Assembly: GCA_030374735.1 (NCBI GenBank)
Contig: JASCIV010000403.1
Location: 1-21,107 of the forward strand
DNA: 21,107 bases
Direction: 5' to 3'
Source: Gracilaria caudata
Taxonomy: Eukaryota > Rhodophyta > Florideophyceae > Gracilariales > Gracilariaceae
The notes beneath the pieces are model-generated. The model saw nothing but the letters and a program-made list of their open reading frames with translations, was not told the DNA's origin and searched no databases. The position numbers and the translations under genes are program-made. Positions 7,281 through 16,690 of the stretch are shown piece after piece (the stretch's first letter is position 1; the number at the start of each line of letters is the position of its first letter).

Positions 7281-8021
7281 AAAACAACACAATGTTTATT
7301 GTAAGTCTGTCACAGAGTGCTTGATGCATATGCTTCATGCTGTGTGATCGAGGACCCGTTGATTTTACTGTGGTACGATACTGTGAACGCCATCTTTTGA
7401 TCGCAAAAACGACGGAGCCTTTAATTAGGTTACAGGTAGATCTCTCTCGTGAGGAAGGGTATGAACTGTCACTGCAATTGTCTCTTATGAATGGGGAAAT
7501 GACATTCTCTGCTTTTCTATTGTTGCGGCTCAACACGACATGCGTATAGTCTTTCTTAATCATCAACATAAGATTGGTGGCGCTTTCGCACCGCACAACA
7601 TTTTGTTTCACGTGCTGTACAAGGGTAAGAAGAAGCCGGGTGTAATCAGGAACTGCCATCAAAATCTCTGCTCTACAAGCGGTTAGACTTATCGACAAAA
7701 GCGGGTTTGTCTATCGCCAATAGTCGTTGCGATGTTGTTCTTTGCTGCCTTGGTAGACCACAGGGCCTGTAGTACAGGCACTACTCTGTTTCTCAGTCTG
7801 ATGCAGAACGATAAATGTTACTAGCTTTCTTCGCCACGGCTCGCCCGGAGCAAACGCCCTACGCAATGCAGGTTATGTACATCGCGACAGAGCCCACCTA
7901 AAACACAAACGAAATGCTTCGTTCGTTCGCTCACCCATAATGTTTACGAAGGGTACCTATATAGTTGAGACGGAGCTGATTGAATCTCATCGAAAATAGA
8001 GGGAGCGGTAAGATATCACTT

Positions 8022-8060
8022 GCTCACAGCAGTGAGCCAGCTGCGAAAAAAAAAAAAAAA
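8022..8060 (+). repeat. Hairpin followed by A15 tract
   Basis: A perfect 6-bp stem (8022-8027 with 8032-8037, loop AGCA) is followed after 8 bases by 15 consecutive A residues (8046-8060). On the minus strand this is a T15 run. It could be the 3' end of an old retroposed copy, or simple sequence. No target-site duplication was found by eye. Confidence 0.5.
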
Positions 8061-8423
8061 TGAGGCTCTCTTGCTATACATAGATATAAGTTACCGAAGC
8101 TACATAAAACGGAAAACCACGATTGCTTCCGAAAAAGGAGACCTTGATAATACTGTACAGGCAGGCTCAAGAGCTCAACAAGAACATTCGAAAATGGACG
8201 CAAAACCCGCAGCCTACGTCTGCGGCGTAGAACAATCGTCCAGCTGCTTTGCAAGGTATACTTTTGACCCTCAACTAAAATTTTGGCGGTAATGTTCTTC
8301 TCCGGATGCGAATTCTTCCAGCGATATTGTACAGGAGGATGTAATGAGCGTGTTCCCGCGCGTTCGAAAAGAATACGCAGCAGAATTTGAAACAAGCATC
8401 ATAAAAGAGTTACGACACGTAAG

Positions 8424-10121
8424 TTAGAGAGTACGTGAAGGCAGAGCCGTGATTGTGGTCGGAGATAGGCTGTCCAAGCGTCGCCGGCTACCTGATCCGA
8501 CGGGGGACCCATGGACGTTTCGACGCCCTTCTGATGCAGAGAACGATGCCTGGTTTGTTGGCACAGATGTACTATTCGTGACCGTGGGATGATCAGTTTC
8601 GGAAGCATTTTGATGTTGTTGTTGCTCTGCATTCGATGGGGGCGCAATGGTGGAACTGTGAGATTGCAATTGATGTGCTTGTTCTGGCTCAGGTTGAGCT
8701 TCTTGTACTTGTTGCCGCCGTTGTGTTTGGGCCTCGGGTGGGGCACAGAGACGGAGTTTGTTGAGGATGAGGTCTCGAACTTCGAAAACAGCGTTATTCG
8801 CTTCCATGCAGTGAATAGCTTCCCTCATTTGGGAGATTTGCGCCTGAGTTACGGCAGCAGCCTGTTGGCAGGAATGCACAATTGACGCGATGCCGTTGGA
8901 ACGGACCCAATGCAGCACGTCCTGTTCTTGCTTCATGACTCTAGCATCGCTGTCACCAGTGATGAGAATCAAAGGCAGACCACTAACAAAAGCCTCGGAA
9001 ACAACGCCGGGTCCCGGCTTTCCGATGAGAACATCAGATACCTGCATCAAGAGGGGAATCTGATTGGTGAATCCCGTGATGCAAAGCGAGGCACTGGATC
9101 GAACTCGCTTCCATCGCGTGAGACGTTCCAAAAGAGCGGTGTTGCTAGCGCACACAGCTATAACGTTTACTCCATGTGGTGGAGGTCGAGATAACAGGCG
9201 GGTGACCAGCTCCATGACGGTGTCGGTTGGTGGCGAACCGCCGAACAGAATAAGCACGGTGGGGTAAAGCTGATGTAAATTGAGGCGAGCGAGTTCTTGT
9301 TTGCGCGCAGCTGACGAGAGACGGTTGTAGAAGCGAGGGTGAACGACCATGCCGGAGGTTCTGGTGACGCACATGGACGGGGATGGAACTTGTGGTGGTT
9401 GAAACGATTGCGCAAGCGCCTGCGCGTACGCAATTTGGGTGCCTGCGACGATGTGTTGTCGAGGATGCTGTATCCACGGGTGGGTGTAGGTGTGCGAAAA
9501 ATCGGTGAGCACGGTGATGAGGTGGACGTGGGGCGGAAGAGACTCGGCAAAGATGGCATTGAGCATGGGGACGAAGGACACGACGCATTGCAGACGCTGA
9601 AACTGCGCCCAGTAGGCGCGGAAGTTGGCGCGCAGCGGACCGATGGCCAAGGGCCAGAAGAACTGCACGGCGGAGTGGAAGAGTTCGATGGCGGAGACGG
9701 CATTGTGCGAAAGCAGGACGTTGTACAGCCAGTCGCCGGGGGCGGCGCCGGCTCGCGCCGACGCATCGGCCATCTGCACGCGAATGGCGCCGGAGGCGAT
9801 GGCGGAGGAGGCGTCGAGCGCGGTGCGGACGGCTCGGGCGGAGGCCTTGTGGCCGCCGCCGCCGGCGCCGTACAGCAGCAGCACCAGGGGCGCGGGGGAG
9901 GGGGAGGGAGGCGCGGCGGCGGCACGCTGGCTCATGGTGGCGCTTGGAGAGGAGTCGGGCATCATGGCGCGCCAGCGCGACGAGGGCTTGCTCGTTGGCT
10001 GGCTCGCGCCCTTAAAGTTGAAGTCATCGGAGTGCTCGCGGGACGGGCGGGAGGACAGCTGTTTACAGCCCATCGCATGGTGGCACCGTGCCGTGCGCGC
10101 GCCGTTGCTTTGCATCTTCAT
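8424..10121 (-). CDS. GT28-family glycosyltransferase, MGDG-synthase-like
   Basis: 565 residues from the first ATG. The N-terminal GT28 half has the glycine loop 'YGAGGGGHKASARA' (84-97), equivalent to the GGGHRASA loop of MGDG synthases, and 'VLTDFSHTYTHPWIQHP' (204-220). The C-terminal half has 'LILFGGSPPTD' (290-300) and the donor-site block 'ITGFTNQIPLLMQVSDVLIG' continuing as 'KPGPGVVSEAFVSGLPLIL' (348-386). Family knowledge: such enzymes move galactose or glucose from a UDP-sugar to diacylglycerol on a membrane. The exact product cannot be told from sequence. A Gln/Ser-rich, probably disordered tail occupies 460-565. The first 75 residues are Arg/Ser-rich and could be a targeting peptide; alternative ATGs at codon 53-54 or 63 would remove most of it. 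The gene is divergent from the QPRT gene with 283 bp between starts. Confidence 0.82.
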   Translation of the reverse strand: MKMQSNGARTARCHHAMGCKQLSSRPSREHSDDFNFKGASQPTSKPSSRWRAMMPDSSPSATMSQRAAAAPPSPSPAPLVLLLYGAGGGGHKASARAVRTALDASSAIASGAIRVQMADASARAGAAPGDWLYNVLLSHNAVSAIELFHSAVQFFWPLAIGPLRANFRAYWAQFQRLQCVVSFVPMLNAIFAESLPPHVHLITVLTDFSHTYTHPWIQHPRQHIVAGTQIAYAQALAQSFQPPQVPSPSMCVTRTSGMVVHPRFYNRLSSAARKQELARLNLHQLYPTVLILFGGSPPTDTVMELVTRLLSRPPPHGVNVIAVCASNTALLERLTRWKRVRSSASLCITGFTNQIPLLMQVSDVLIGKPGPGVVSEAFVSGLPLILITGDSDARVMKQEQDVLHWVRSNGIASIVHSCQQAAAVTQAQISQMREAIHCMEANNAVFEVRDLILNKLRLCAPPEAQTQRRQQVQEAQPEPEQAHQLQSHSSTIAPPSNAEQQQHQNASETDHPTVTNSTSVPTNQASFSASEGRRNVHGSPVGSGSRRRLDSLSPTTITALPSRTL

Positions 10122-10404
10122 CTTCTTGGATTCGGTGCAAGTCGATTCGTTGCAAGGCGCGTGTCAGAGCGCGCACGCGCTGCATCAACACTGTTGATTC
10201 AACAGACAAATCTTGTTTTGGGTTTTTGGAGCAAAAATTTTGCCGCTGCGCGTGCCAGTGGCAGCAAGCCACGTGGATTGCAGCTCCGCGGAGTGCCACA
10301 TCACACATGGGCGGATGACTTGCGAGCTCGTCGCGCAACCTCCTCTCATGAGAACCCGTCTCAAGTGCTGAGCAGAAAGACGCGCTTCCCCCGCCGTGCT
10401 CGCC
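10122..10404. promoter_or_regulatory. Divergent upstream region of GT28 and QPRT genes
   Basis: 283 bp separate the two start codons, so both promoters must lie here or overlap the coding ends. Composition is mixed, with a T/A-richer patch near 10195-10245. No clear TATA or repeated element was seen. Confidence 0.45.
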
Positions 10405-11265
10405 ATGCTCAACGCGCATCAGACGCTGCCCGCGGGCACGCTCGACGCGCTGGCGAACGCGTGGCTGCGCGAGGACTGCCCCTCCTTCGATCCAGCCGCC
10501 GTCAGTCTGCCCGCCGCCTCACTGTCCGCCGTGCTGTACGCCAAGTCGCGCCTGCTGCTCGCCGGCGCGCCCTTCTTTGACGCCGTCTTCCGAGCCGTCG
10601 GCTGCCGTGTGGAGTGGATCCAGTCCGACGGCTCGCTCATCCAGCCCACTGGTAAGCAGCCCGTCGCCAAAGTGCACGGCCCGGCGCCCGAGTTGCTGCG
10701 CGCTGAGCGAGTCGCGCTCAATGCCTTGGCCGAGGCCTGCGGCGTTGCCACCGCCGCCCATGACGCCGTCAAGCTCGTTCGCAGCGCCGCCTGGAATGGG
10801 CGTCTCGCCATGACCCGAAAAACGCCCCCCGGTCTGCGGATGCTGCACAAGTACGCAGCCACAGTCGGCGGCATGGATCCCCACCGTTTCGACCTCACCA
10901 CGCCCATGTTGAAGGATAACCACCTCAAGGCTGCTGGCAGCATAGCTGCAGCTGTTTCTGCCGTCAAGCTCGTGGCTGGCTTCACTGCCAAGGTTGATGT
11001 CGAAGTTTCCACCTTGTCACAGGCTGTTTCCGCATGCGAGGCCGGCGCAGACATTATCATGCTGGATAATTTTACTCCACAGCGCATTAAGGACACCGTG
11101 CCCGTCGTCAGACGTCAGTTCCCGAATGTCACCATCGAGGTCAGCGGCGGAATAACGCCGCACACTTTGACCGACTATCTTATAGATGGTGTTGATATAA
11201 TCAGCTTTTCCATCGGCAAGTACGCCCCGGCTGTTGATCTCAGCCTCAAAATTGAAGGGGACTGA
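10405..11265 (+). CDS. QPRT: Nicotinate-nucleotide pyrophosphorylase (quinolinate phosphoribosyltransferase)
   Basis: 286 residues, the usual length for the family. It converts quinolinate and PRPP to nicotinate mononucleotide, CO2 and pyrophosphate in de novo NAD synthesis. Motifs seen: 'RAERVALN' (99-106), 'MTRKTPPGLR' (136-145) followed by HKYA, 'DPHRFDLTTPMLKDNHL' (158-174), 'VDVEVSTLSQA' (197-207), 'DIIMLDNFTPQ' (216-226), 'IEVSGGIT' (244-251) and 'GVDIISFSIGKYAPAVDLSL' (262-281). The Arg/Lys/His residues that bind quinolinate and PRPP in known structures (ER, TRKT, HR, LKDNH) are all present. The ending AVDLSLKIE resembles the ALDFSLK ending of animal QPRT. The first ATG in frame is at 10405; the frame runs nine bases further to a GTG, which is unlikely to be used. 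It is convergent with VPS35. Confidence 0.95.
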   Translation: MLNAHQTLPAGTLDALANAWLREDCPSFDPAAVSLPAASLSAVLYAKSRLLLAGAPFFDAVFRAVGCRVEWIQSDGSLIQPTGKQPVAKVHGPAPELLRAERVALNALAEACGVATAAHDAVKLVRSAAWNGRLAMTRKTPPGLRMLHKYAATVGGMDPHRFDLTTPMLKDNHLKAAGSIAAAVSAVKLVAGFTAKVDVEVSTLSQAVSACEAGADIIMLDNFTPQRIKDTVPVVRRQFPNVTIEVSGGITPHTLTDYLIDGVDIISFSIGKYAPAVDLSLKIEGD

Positions 11266-11817
11266 AGACGCACCCCCGTCTGTCCAAATAGCGTGGTGCC
11301 ATGGGCCTCAAAGCGTGCGCCTAATTCGCTCCCAAGTCGAGGTCCAACCTGTTCCAAGGCTTGTTGTCCGTCCCCTGTGAGTCGTGTCTGCCACCCGGTC
11401 CTCCAGTCCTGCATCATCGTCTCCTCTCTGTGAGTACACTTTGAATCTTCGCTAAGCGCGCTTCCACTTGTCGAGTGTTGACCGAAAGCCTGTTGAGTCC
11501 GATTCGTCACTCAGTTCGAACAAGAGTGGTGCTCAACGCCGCCTGTTGCGCGGTCATGTTGCCCTTGTGACACGATTGTCATCGCCCACACCTGCTTAGA
11601 GCATGCCTCCACGAATAAACGCGGCATGTGAAAGCCTACCGCTGCGGCTTCCTGTTTCTGTATCTCTGTCCTTGGGATTTATATGTGGATGTGCACCGCG
11701 TATTGGTCTGTATGGTCGTATAAACAGTCAGCAGTTTTAATGACGTTAGTGTTGCACTCAAATTTCTTCCTAACATGTACATATTGTACAGATCGTTCCG
11801 TGTCCATATTCTTTCCT
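11266..11817. other. Convergent 3' region of QPRT and VPS35
   Basis: 552 bp between two stop codons on opposite strands, presumably the two 3' UTRs. An AATAAA at about 11614 (+) lies in the loop of a small hairpin (11602-11607 with 11623-11628) and could end the QPRT transcript. The VPS35 side has several short TGTACA palindromes near 11775-11790. No gene was seen. Confidence 0.5.
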
Positions 11818-14406
11818 TCACAGCTCTGAAACATCCAGCCCTTCAAACAGCTTCAGCTCCCGCTTGATGTAGTTCACTAAGGTTTGATATCTGCCCGCAA
11901 CCAATTTCCCCATGGAACTTCCCTTACCCCGTTTCAAGCTTATCATATTTCGAACTTTCTTCAGAACCTCGCCTAGAAACTGCCCCTCACAAACGTTTGC
12001 CACCTTCATTTCATGCATGCGAACAGCGCAATTCGCGACATCCAACATCAACAACACCCGCTCTGCAGCGCTTACGCAACACTCCGCTGCCTCTTGGGCT
12101 TTTGCAAGCCATGCCAATCCGCTTGCTCCCATCCAAGAACCCACTATTTTCGCGCACTGACAGAGAAGTATGCACTGATCTGACCTTGTAAGAGCTCGTG
12201 TTGCGTGTTTCATAGCTCTAGTCGCCAGTGCCTCGAAAGAGTCCCTCGGTAGGGCATCTCGAACAAGTCCAAGCGTGATGATGATATGCTGCAGTGCTAT
12301 ATGTTGGTCCCTTGAGGAAGTGATGTGATCTTCGTAGGCAACGAAACCGCTTGAAATGTTATCGTACACAAATCTACTCCCTCCAACAAGACTGGCCGCA
12401 GTTCCGGCCACATGCAATCGCAATCGCAAAGCTAGCAGTGCCGACCAATCCGGAAGCAGTTCGATGCTTTCTGCTGCAAACCCAAGTATCTTTTCAACGA
12501 GCTTCTCAGTGTCAGCACTTTCCCAGCACCTCAGCGCCAATCGCAGTGATGCGAAGATTAGTGACGGTAATGTGATAGAAATTCGCTTCCCACCACCACG
12601 AACTAGTTCTTGCCGCAAAACCGTATAGAGCGCCAGTGCTTTCCCAATATCTTCGTCGTGGCACAAATAAACAATGCGCGCCACTAACTCTTGATTGCTC
12701 TGGAATTGTTCTTCATCTTCTTCGACCGCCGAACCGAACTCGGGCACACGTGATTGTGTTGATTCTCGCTGCACTGTACCTGTATGGCTCACCGGCATAA
12801 GAGCTAACAAGTACTTATGATGATGCGTTAACGAAGTCACATCAAACCTCTGGTACACTCCTTCCCCACTTCCATTTTCATCGGTTTCATCCCGAAGTGC
12901 CCGTCTCTCCAAAACGAGCGGGGTCAGATATCTAAACAATTTTTGTAACGTACTGACATCATCGATGCATTTCGAATACCCGCCTGCTGAGAGAAGCAAT
13001 CGAGCGGCTAAAGCCTTCTGGTTCTCATAGCTTAGAAAGTCCTGAAGAACGACAAAGTTTTCCAATTTAAGTACGGAACCAACACTTCTGAAGCTATCCA
13101 GGGGCTTCGTCAATACCTGTAACGCTAGCCTTTCATCCACTGGGATTAGCGGCTTATAGGAATTAGGAGCCTTCCGATAGGACTTTGACTTTTTTCCATG
13201 ATCAAAGCTAGATCCCAAGAACTTTTGCATGTCTTGAACCGTGAAACTCAAAATGTCGTCCACATAATCAGTGCGATCAGGTTCTGCGCAAAGCGTAAAA
13301 TTCATAAGCTCTACATGTATTCGAAGGCGATCCGTCAGACTTAGGCTCGAACCCTGATGCTTCACGACGGATGGTAATTTGTCTCTGAAAACGTGAAATG
13401 CGTTCGCTTGAACAGCAGCAGTCTTCGCTTCCTCCGAGCTCGATACGAAACGCGTCAATCTCTGGATGATAGATGACAAAATGATGCGCATGTTCACACC
13501 CTTTCTCAAATCTCGACACATGGACATAAAGGCCTCTAGAGTTTGAAGATGGAAATCATCTGGGAACACTTGGGCAAGACAATCAGCAAGGTACTCTTGA
13601 GCGATTGAGTCGTTGCATTTCACAATTTGTTCTACAACAGCAGGAAGAATTTCTGCTCGATACAGCTGCAGATTGGAACCAACTAACCTTCCAAGAGTGG
13701 CAATGTTGCTGCCCACAAGAATTCGTAATTCGAGACGTTCCTTCTCGAGCAACTCAATATCTCGCGCTGATACTTCTCGCTCCATTCGCACCCATAGACG
13801 ATTCATTTCAGTGAAATTGCGAATGACAAAGCTTATGCTGTCGTGCACGTTGCCCGCATTAACATCTTCATCATCCCTTTCTTCCCCTGGTTTTGAGTCT
13901 GGTAACTTATCTTTCATCATCTGAGAAAGGTAGGCTCTCAGAAATAGCCCCCTCTGCGGATGTTGTACGCCCGCGCACATTTCGACAAGGTCCTCCAAAA
14001 CATCTTTTGCAGCTGCTTGTTGACTTTTGATGTAAACACTACCCGCTGTGATGAGCAAGTAAAGCCTTGGAAGCACGAGCGGAGTTTCTTGCACTCGTTC
14101 GTACAACTCTAAAACAGGTGCCCCTCGTCTGGCAGACTCCATCGCATAATTCTCCAATACTCGCAATTCTGCTCCAACAGAAAGATAGACATCATAATAG
14201 AGCTTTGGTGATAGCTCTGACGCCGCAGTTGAACGAAGCTCTGCAGCGACATCGGCTGCAATTTTGACGGCCTCATCCAAACGATCTGCATCCAAGGCTC
14301 GACGTAGCCGCTGCGCATGAAGACGCACGCTCGCGATTGACTCTCTAAGGTATCGACCTTCCCGACCTTCGTCGGTATCAGAAAGGGAGGAATGCGATGG
14401 GGGCAT
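11818..14406 (-). CDS. VPS35: Retromer core subunit VPS35
   Basis: 862 residues against about 796 in human VPS35. It is the alpha-solenoid scaffold of the retromer that recycles cargo receptors from endosomes to the Golgi or plasma membrane, with VPS26 bound at its N-terminus and VPS29 at its C-terminus. The PRLYLL motif (113-118), essential for VPS26 binding, is intact within 'VLPRLYLLITAGSVYIKS' (111-128). Next come 'VQHPQRGLFLRAYLSQMMKD', a 'MNRLWVRM' block, 'ERLELRILVGSNIATLGRL' and 'IAQEYLADCLAQVFPDDFHL', all hallmarks of the family. The frame extends upstream to 14628 without an ATG. The methionine at 14404-14406 (MPPSHSSLSD) aligns with the start of animal VPS35, so it is chosen. Acidic or polar insertions near residues 180-200 and 590-620 explain the extra length. 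There are no introns. Confidence 0.96.
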   Translation of the reverse strand: MPPSHSSLSDTDEGREGRYLRESIASVRLHAQRLRRALDADRLDEAVKIAADVAAELRSTAASELSPKLYYDVYLSVGAELRVLENYAMESARRGAPVLELYERVQETPLVLPRLYLLITAGSVYIKSQQAAAKDVLEDLVEMCAGVQHPQRGLFLRAYLSQMMKDKLPDSKPGEERDDEDVNAGNVHDSISFVIRNFTEMNRLWVRMEREVSARDIELLEKERLELRILVGSNIATLGRLVGSNLQLYRAEILPAVVEQIVKCNDSIAQEYLADCLAQVFPDDFHLQTLEAFMSMCRDLRKGVNMRIILSSIIQRLTRFVSSSEEAKTAAVQANAFHVFRDKLPSVVKHQGSSLSLTDRLRIHVELMNFTLCAEPDRTDYVDDILSFTVQDMQKFLGSSFDHGKKSKSYRKAPNSYKPLIPVDERLALQVLTKPLDSFRSVGSVLKLENFVVLQDFLSYENQKALAARLLLSAGGYSKCIDDVSTLQKLFRYLTPLVLERRALRDETDENGSGEGVYQRFDVTSLTHHHKYLLALMPVSHTGTVQRESTQSRVPEFGSAVEEDEEQFQSNQELVARIVYLCHDEDIGKALALYTVLRQELVRGGGKRISITLPSLIFASLRLALRCWESADTEKLVEKILGFAAESIELLPDWSALLALRLRLHVAGTAASLVGGSRFVYDNISSGFVAYEDHITSSRDQHIALQHIIITLGLVRDALPRDSFEALATRAMKHATRALTRSDQCILLCQCAKIVGSWMGASGLAWLAKAQEAAECCVSAAERVLLMLDVANCAVRMHEMKVANVCEGQFLGEVLKKVRNMISLKRGKGSSMGKLVAGRYQTLVNYIKRELKLFEGLDVSEL

Positions 14407-15105
14407 GGCTAGGGATGCATTTGGAGACAGCGAAATGCTACGAAGCGGAGCGAAATTCGCTCTTGGAAGCAGTTCTGCAAGGATAGCTTCATAGGTAGCG
14501 GCACATCGATGCGAGAGGGGCAAATCGCGTACAAGGGTACAAGGGTACAGGAGCGCCCATCGGGCCAATTTCCTGCGAAAAAAACTGTTTAAGAAAAGTG
14601 ATGCTACTGTTCGACGCAGCCATTTCACAGCTTTTCGCAGGTCTCTACGCGTATGAACTGCATCTCAAAGCTAGACGAGGGTTAGTCACCGAAAGGGTGG
14701 ACACCTTAACTGAAACCTAGGCGAGAAAATGAAAAGGGCTCGGTGGAAGACCTTTCTGTGTGACTCAATGAATTGCTGAAACCGGGTGGCGTATGTTCAT
14801 TTGAAAGGTTCACAAAATGCTATGCATGGCTAAAGGAACCCTCGCGGCTTGGTATTCACATGAACATAAAGGCACAGGTCATAGCCCGTTACCATGAATG
14901 TCCTCTAGCTTGTGTACAACGTAGAATAAATCGTAATAGATCCTCCAGTGAGGTTGGGCTTATATCTGAGGCGCTTTGCTTCGGTCAAGGAGAAGAAGCT
15001 GTCGGTACACGCGTATTAAACTCAAATCCAACACGCGTCCTGGACCGTTTCGCGAACTGCCACCTCTTCATTTCATCCTCAATTTCATCTTCCCGACTCG
15101 TGTTC
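14407..15105. other. Gene-free stretch between VPS35 and the DDHD gene
   Basis: 699 bp between two minus-strand genes: the VPS35 promoter and leader on the left, and the 3' UTR of the DDHD gene on the right. In-frame codons upstream of the VPS35 ATG (14407-14628) are open but lack a start and any family similarity. No RNA gene or repeat was recognised. Confidence 0.5.
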
Positions 15106-16410
15106 TTAAACTTCGTCTTCTCGGCCTTGATCTTCTTGGCCTCCATTCCGTTGACCTCCTCCTGAAGGACCCGGGTGTCGTTGTGCTAGAGCTAGTTCAG
15201 ATGTAACCCCAATGTCAAGCAACATTTGGGCCACGTCCACACTTTCCCAATAATACTGATGCGCCTTCACTGCCCCCCAGCTTGCCATCACATCAAATGG
15301 AGCAACAGCCACACCGTCCTGCAGTTCAAAATCCATGCGACCTGAAAGTAAAACTTCGTGGCCGCCAGCTTCCAACTCCTTTTCATCTTTGTCCTCCATG
15401 TCTGTAGGGGCCACGACGTATCCACTATGCCTCCATGAATCACTTGGCGAATCTTCATGAGGAGAACTCCGTCTTCTGTCATTCCCGAGAAATGAGAACA
15501 AACTATCAATGCCGTTTCGCTCACCGGCACTCTCTCCGTCATTATTATCAGCCCTGTCCTGATCAGTGGCAAAACCGAATGACCACAAGTTGTAAACCAC
15601 ATCATCCCAGAACAAACCGACATCATCCCAGAATGTTCTCTTTTGAGGAGCCACTTTGACAGCTTTCTCAACTTTTTCGCCCTCGTTCATAAACGGTTCA
15701 AGGCGAAACGCAACTGGATCCATGGGATGAAATATATTGAAGAACCTTATGTTTTGACGTGCTTTTCGTATTGTAGCCAAGGCAGACTGTTGCTCACCAG
15801 GTGCCAAAACGGAGTATGCAGCAATCGGACAGCCCAGGAACACAACAGCATCAAGCGATATATCAAAAAAGGAGCTTGCGAGCATCTCGGTGACAATCAT
15901 AGCACTGATGGAATGTGCAACTACTGAAACTCTGCCAGAGAAGTTGGGTCTGTTCCGTCTGACCGCCGACAATTGCTCGTTGATTTGATGTGAAACCAGT
16001 TTTGCTATGGAGGTACGCCAAAACTGCGAGGACATCATAAGTACATCTCCAAGACTTTCAGCCACAGCCATTCGCACGGCGCTAGCGGCTGGTCCGCCAG
16101 ATGGCTCCGCAATTCTGACTTTTGTTTGCCATGTTTCGAACGCAGGTTGATGCCATTCGACCGGCAAGAAAATAGCAGATGGAGGCGGTTGGGTTGTGCT
16201 GCTACGACGGGAGGATTTTTGAAGTCGTTCACTGACCAGGCGATAATTGCTTTCGAGGTATAGAAGACAGGTCTCTAGAGAAGATAACCACGGTTGATGG
16301 TTTACGTACGGGTCGCCCGCTCCGTGTATTACAATGAATAAATGGTCAAGTGGATCGAGAGAGAATTTGAGCGAGGAGTCTAAACCCGGTAATCCTTCGT
16401 TGCGAGGCAT
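15106..16410 (-). CDS. DDHD-domain phospholipase (PA-PLA1-like)
   Basis: 434 residues. The N-terminal lipase strand 'LDHLFIVIHGAGDP' (21-34) is followed by 'FLPVEWHQPAF' (81-91) and a nucleophile elbow 'VSVVAHSISAMI' with Ser167. The DDHD domain begins near 183: 'LDAVVFLGCPIAAYS' (186-200), 'RFFNIFHPMDPVAFRLEP' (222-239) with Asp231, 'RMDFELQDG' (358-366), and 'KAHQYYWESVDVAQML' with His384. Ser, Asp and His are thus in the order expected for intracellular PLA1 enzymes that hydrolyse phosphatidic acid or related phospholipids at ER/Golgi membranes. It lacks the WWE and SAM domains of the longer animal proteins. A charged, likely disordered insert (284-350) splits the DDHD domain. The elbow reads AHSIS, not the usual GHSLG or SHSLG. 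The frame extends upstream only to a TTG, so ATG at 16410 is used. Confidence 0.9.
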   Translation of the reverse strand: MPRNEGLPGLDSSLKFSLDPLDHLFIVIHGAGDPYVNHQPWLSSLETCLLYLESNYRLVSERLQKSSRRSSTTQPPPSAIFLPVEWHQPAFETWQTKVRIAEPSGGPAASAVRMAVAESLGDVLMMSSQFWRTSIAKLVSHQINEQLSAVRRNRPNFSGRVSVVAHSISAMIVTEMLASSFFDISLDAVVFLGCPIAAYSVLAPGEQQSALATIRKARQNIRFFNIFHPMDPVAFRLEPFMNEGEKVEKAVKVAPQKRTFWDDVGLFWDDVVYNLWSFGFATDQDRADNNDGESAGERNGIDSLFSFLGNDRRRSSPHEDSPSDSWRHSGYVVAPTDMEDKDEKELEAGGHEVLLSGRMDFELQDGVAVAPFDVMASWGAVKAHQYYWESVDVAQMLLDIGVTSELALAQRHPGPSGGGQRNGGQEDQGREDEV

Positions 16411-16690
16411 TGCAGTGTGCTTGGGAAGCAGAGCTGTTTTGTATGTCGGAGGAGTTAAACAGTGCCAGTGTGCTGCTCGTGCTAGAGGTTGCAATGGTTG
16501 AAATTACACACACTATGAAAATTGCCGCTCGGACGCGCCGTGGAACGAAGTCTAAAGGTACGAACGCTGCGGGGAGGGGGTGACTGTGAATAATTCACAG
16601 CTCTGGATGGTGAAGACTGTGGACGACTGCAGTAAATCGTTGCTCTAATAGCTGGTCACCAAAGGCAGCACAAACAGCGTGGGGACCATT
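16411..16690. other. Upstream region of the DDHD gene
   Basis: About 280 bp, including the probable promoter of the minus-strand DDHD gene. A perfect 7-bp hairpin (16584-16590 with 16594-16600, loop TAA) lies here. The right end may contain the tail of the small unresolved minus-strand gene. Confidence 0.35.

Larger units (their letters stand above)
5849..8423. other. AT-richer gene-free island between convergent genes
   Basis: About 2.6 kb between the stop codons of PFKFB (+) and the GT28 gene (-). The left end holds the PFKFB 3' UTR with AATAAA at 5961. Beyond about 6.1 kb I find no convincing gene: open frames are short, often lack ATG, and match nothing I recognise. Candidates seen and not accepted are a 66-codon ATG frame at 6221-6421 (+) with a hydrophobic N-terminus and a 126-codon ATG frame at 7279-7659 (-). 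The island carries a 56-bp palindrome, a 30-bp-period repeat, an A15 tract and several short hairpins, and may be the decayed remains of a mobile element. Confidence 0.55.

Noticed and set aside
6957..7292. Minus-strand Ile/Ala-rich open frame with 10-residue period
   Set aside because: Starts at TTG, has no internal Met after its start, and the periodicity comes from the 30-bp DNA repeat.
7279..7659. 126-codon minus-strand ATG frame in the island
   Set aside because: No recognisable family, ends in low-quality sequence, and the island looks non-coding overall.
8120..8230. Short peptide resembling the tail of a transposase (NIRKWTQNP)
   Set aside because: Only a few residues, followed by a stop and without any catalytic motif; too weak to call a transposon relic.
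9339..10580. Plus-strand 413-codon open frame
   Set aside because: Antisense to the GT28 gene and running into QPRT in the wrong frame; Gly/Arg-rich with no motifs.
14407..14628. N-terminal extension of VPS35 by 74 codons
   Set aside because: It begins at GTG, has no ATG, and shows no VPS35 similarity, while the ATG at 14406 matches the family start.
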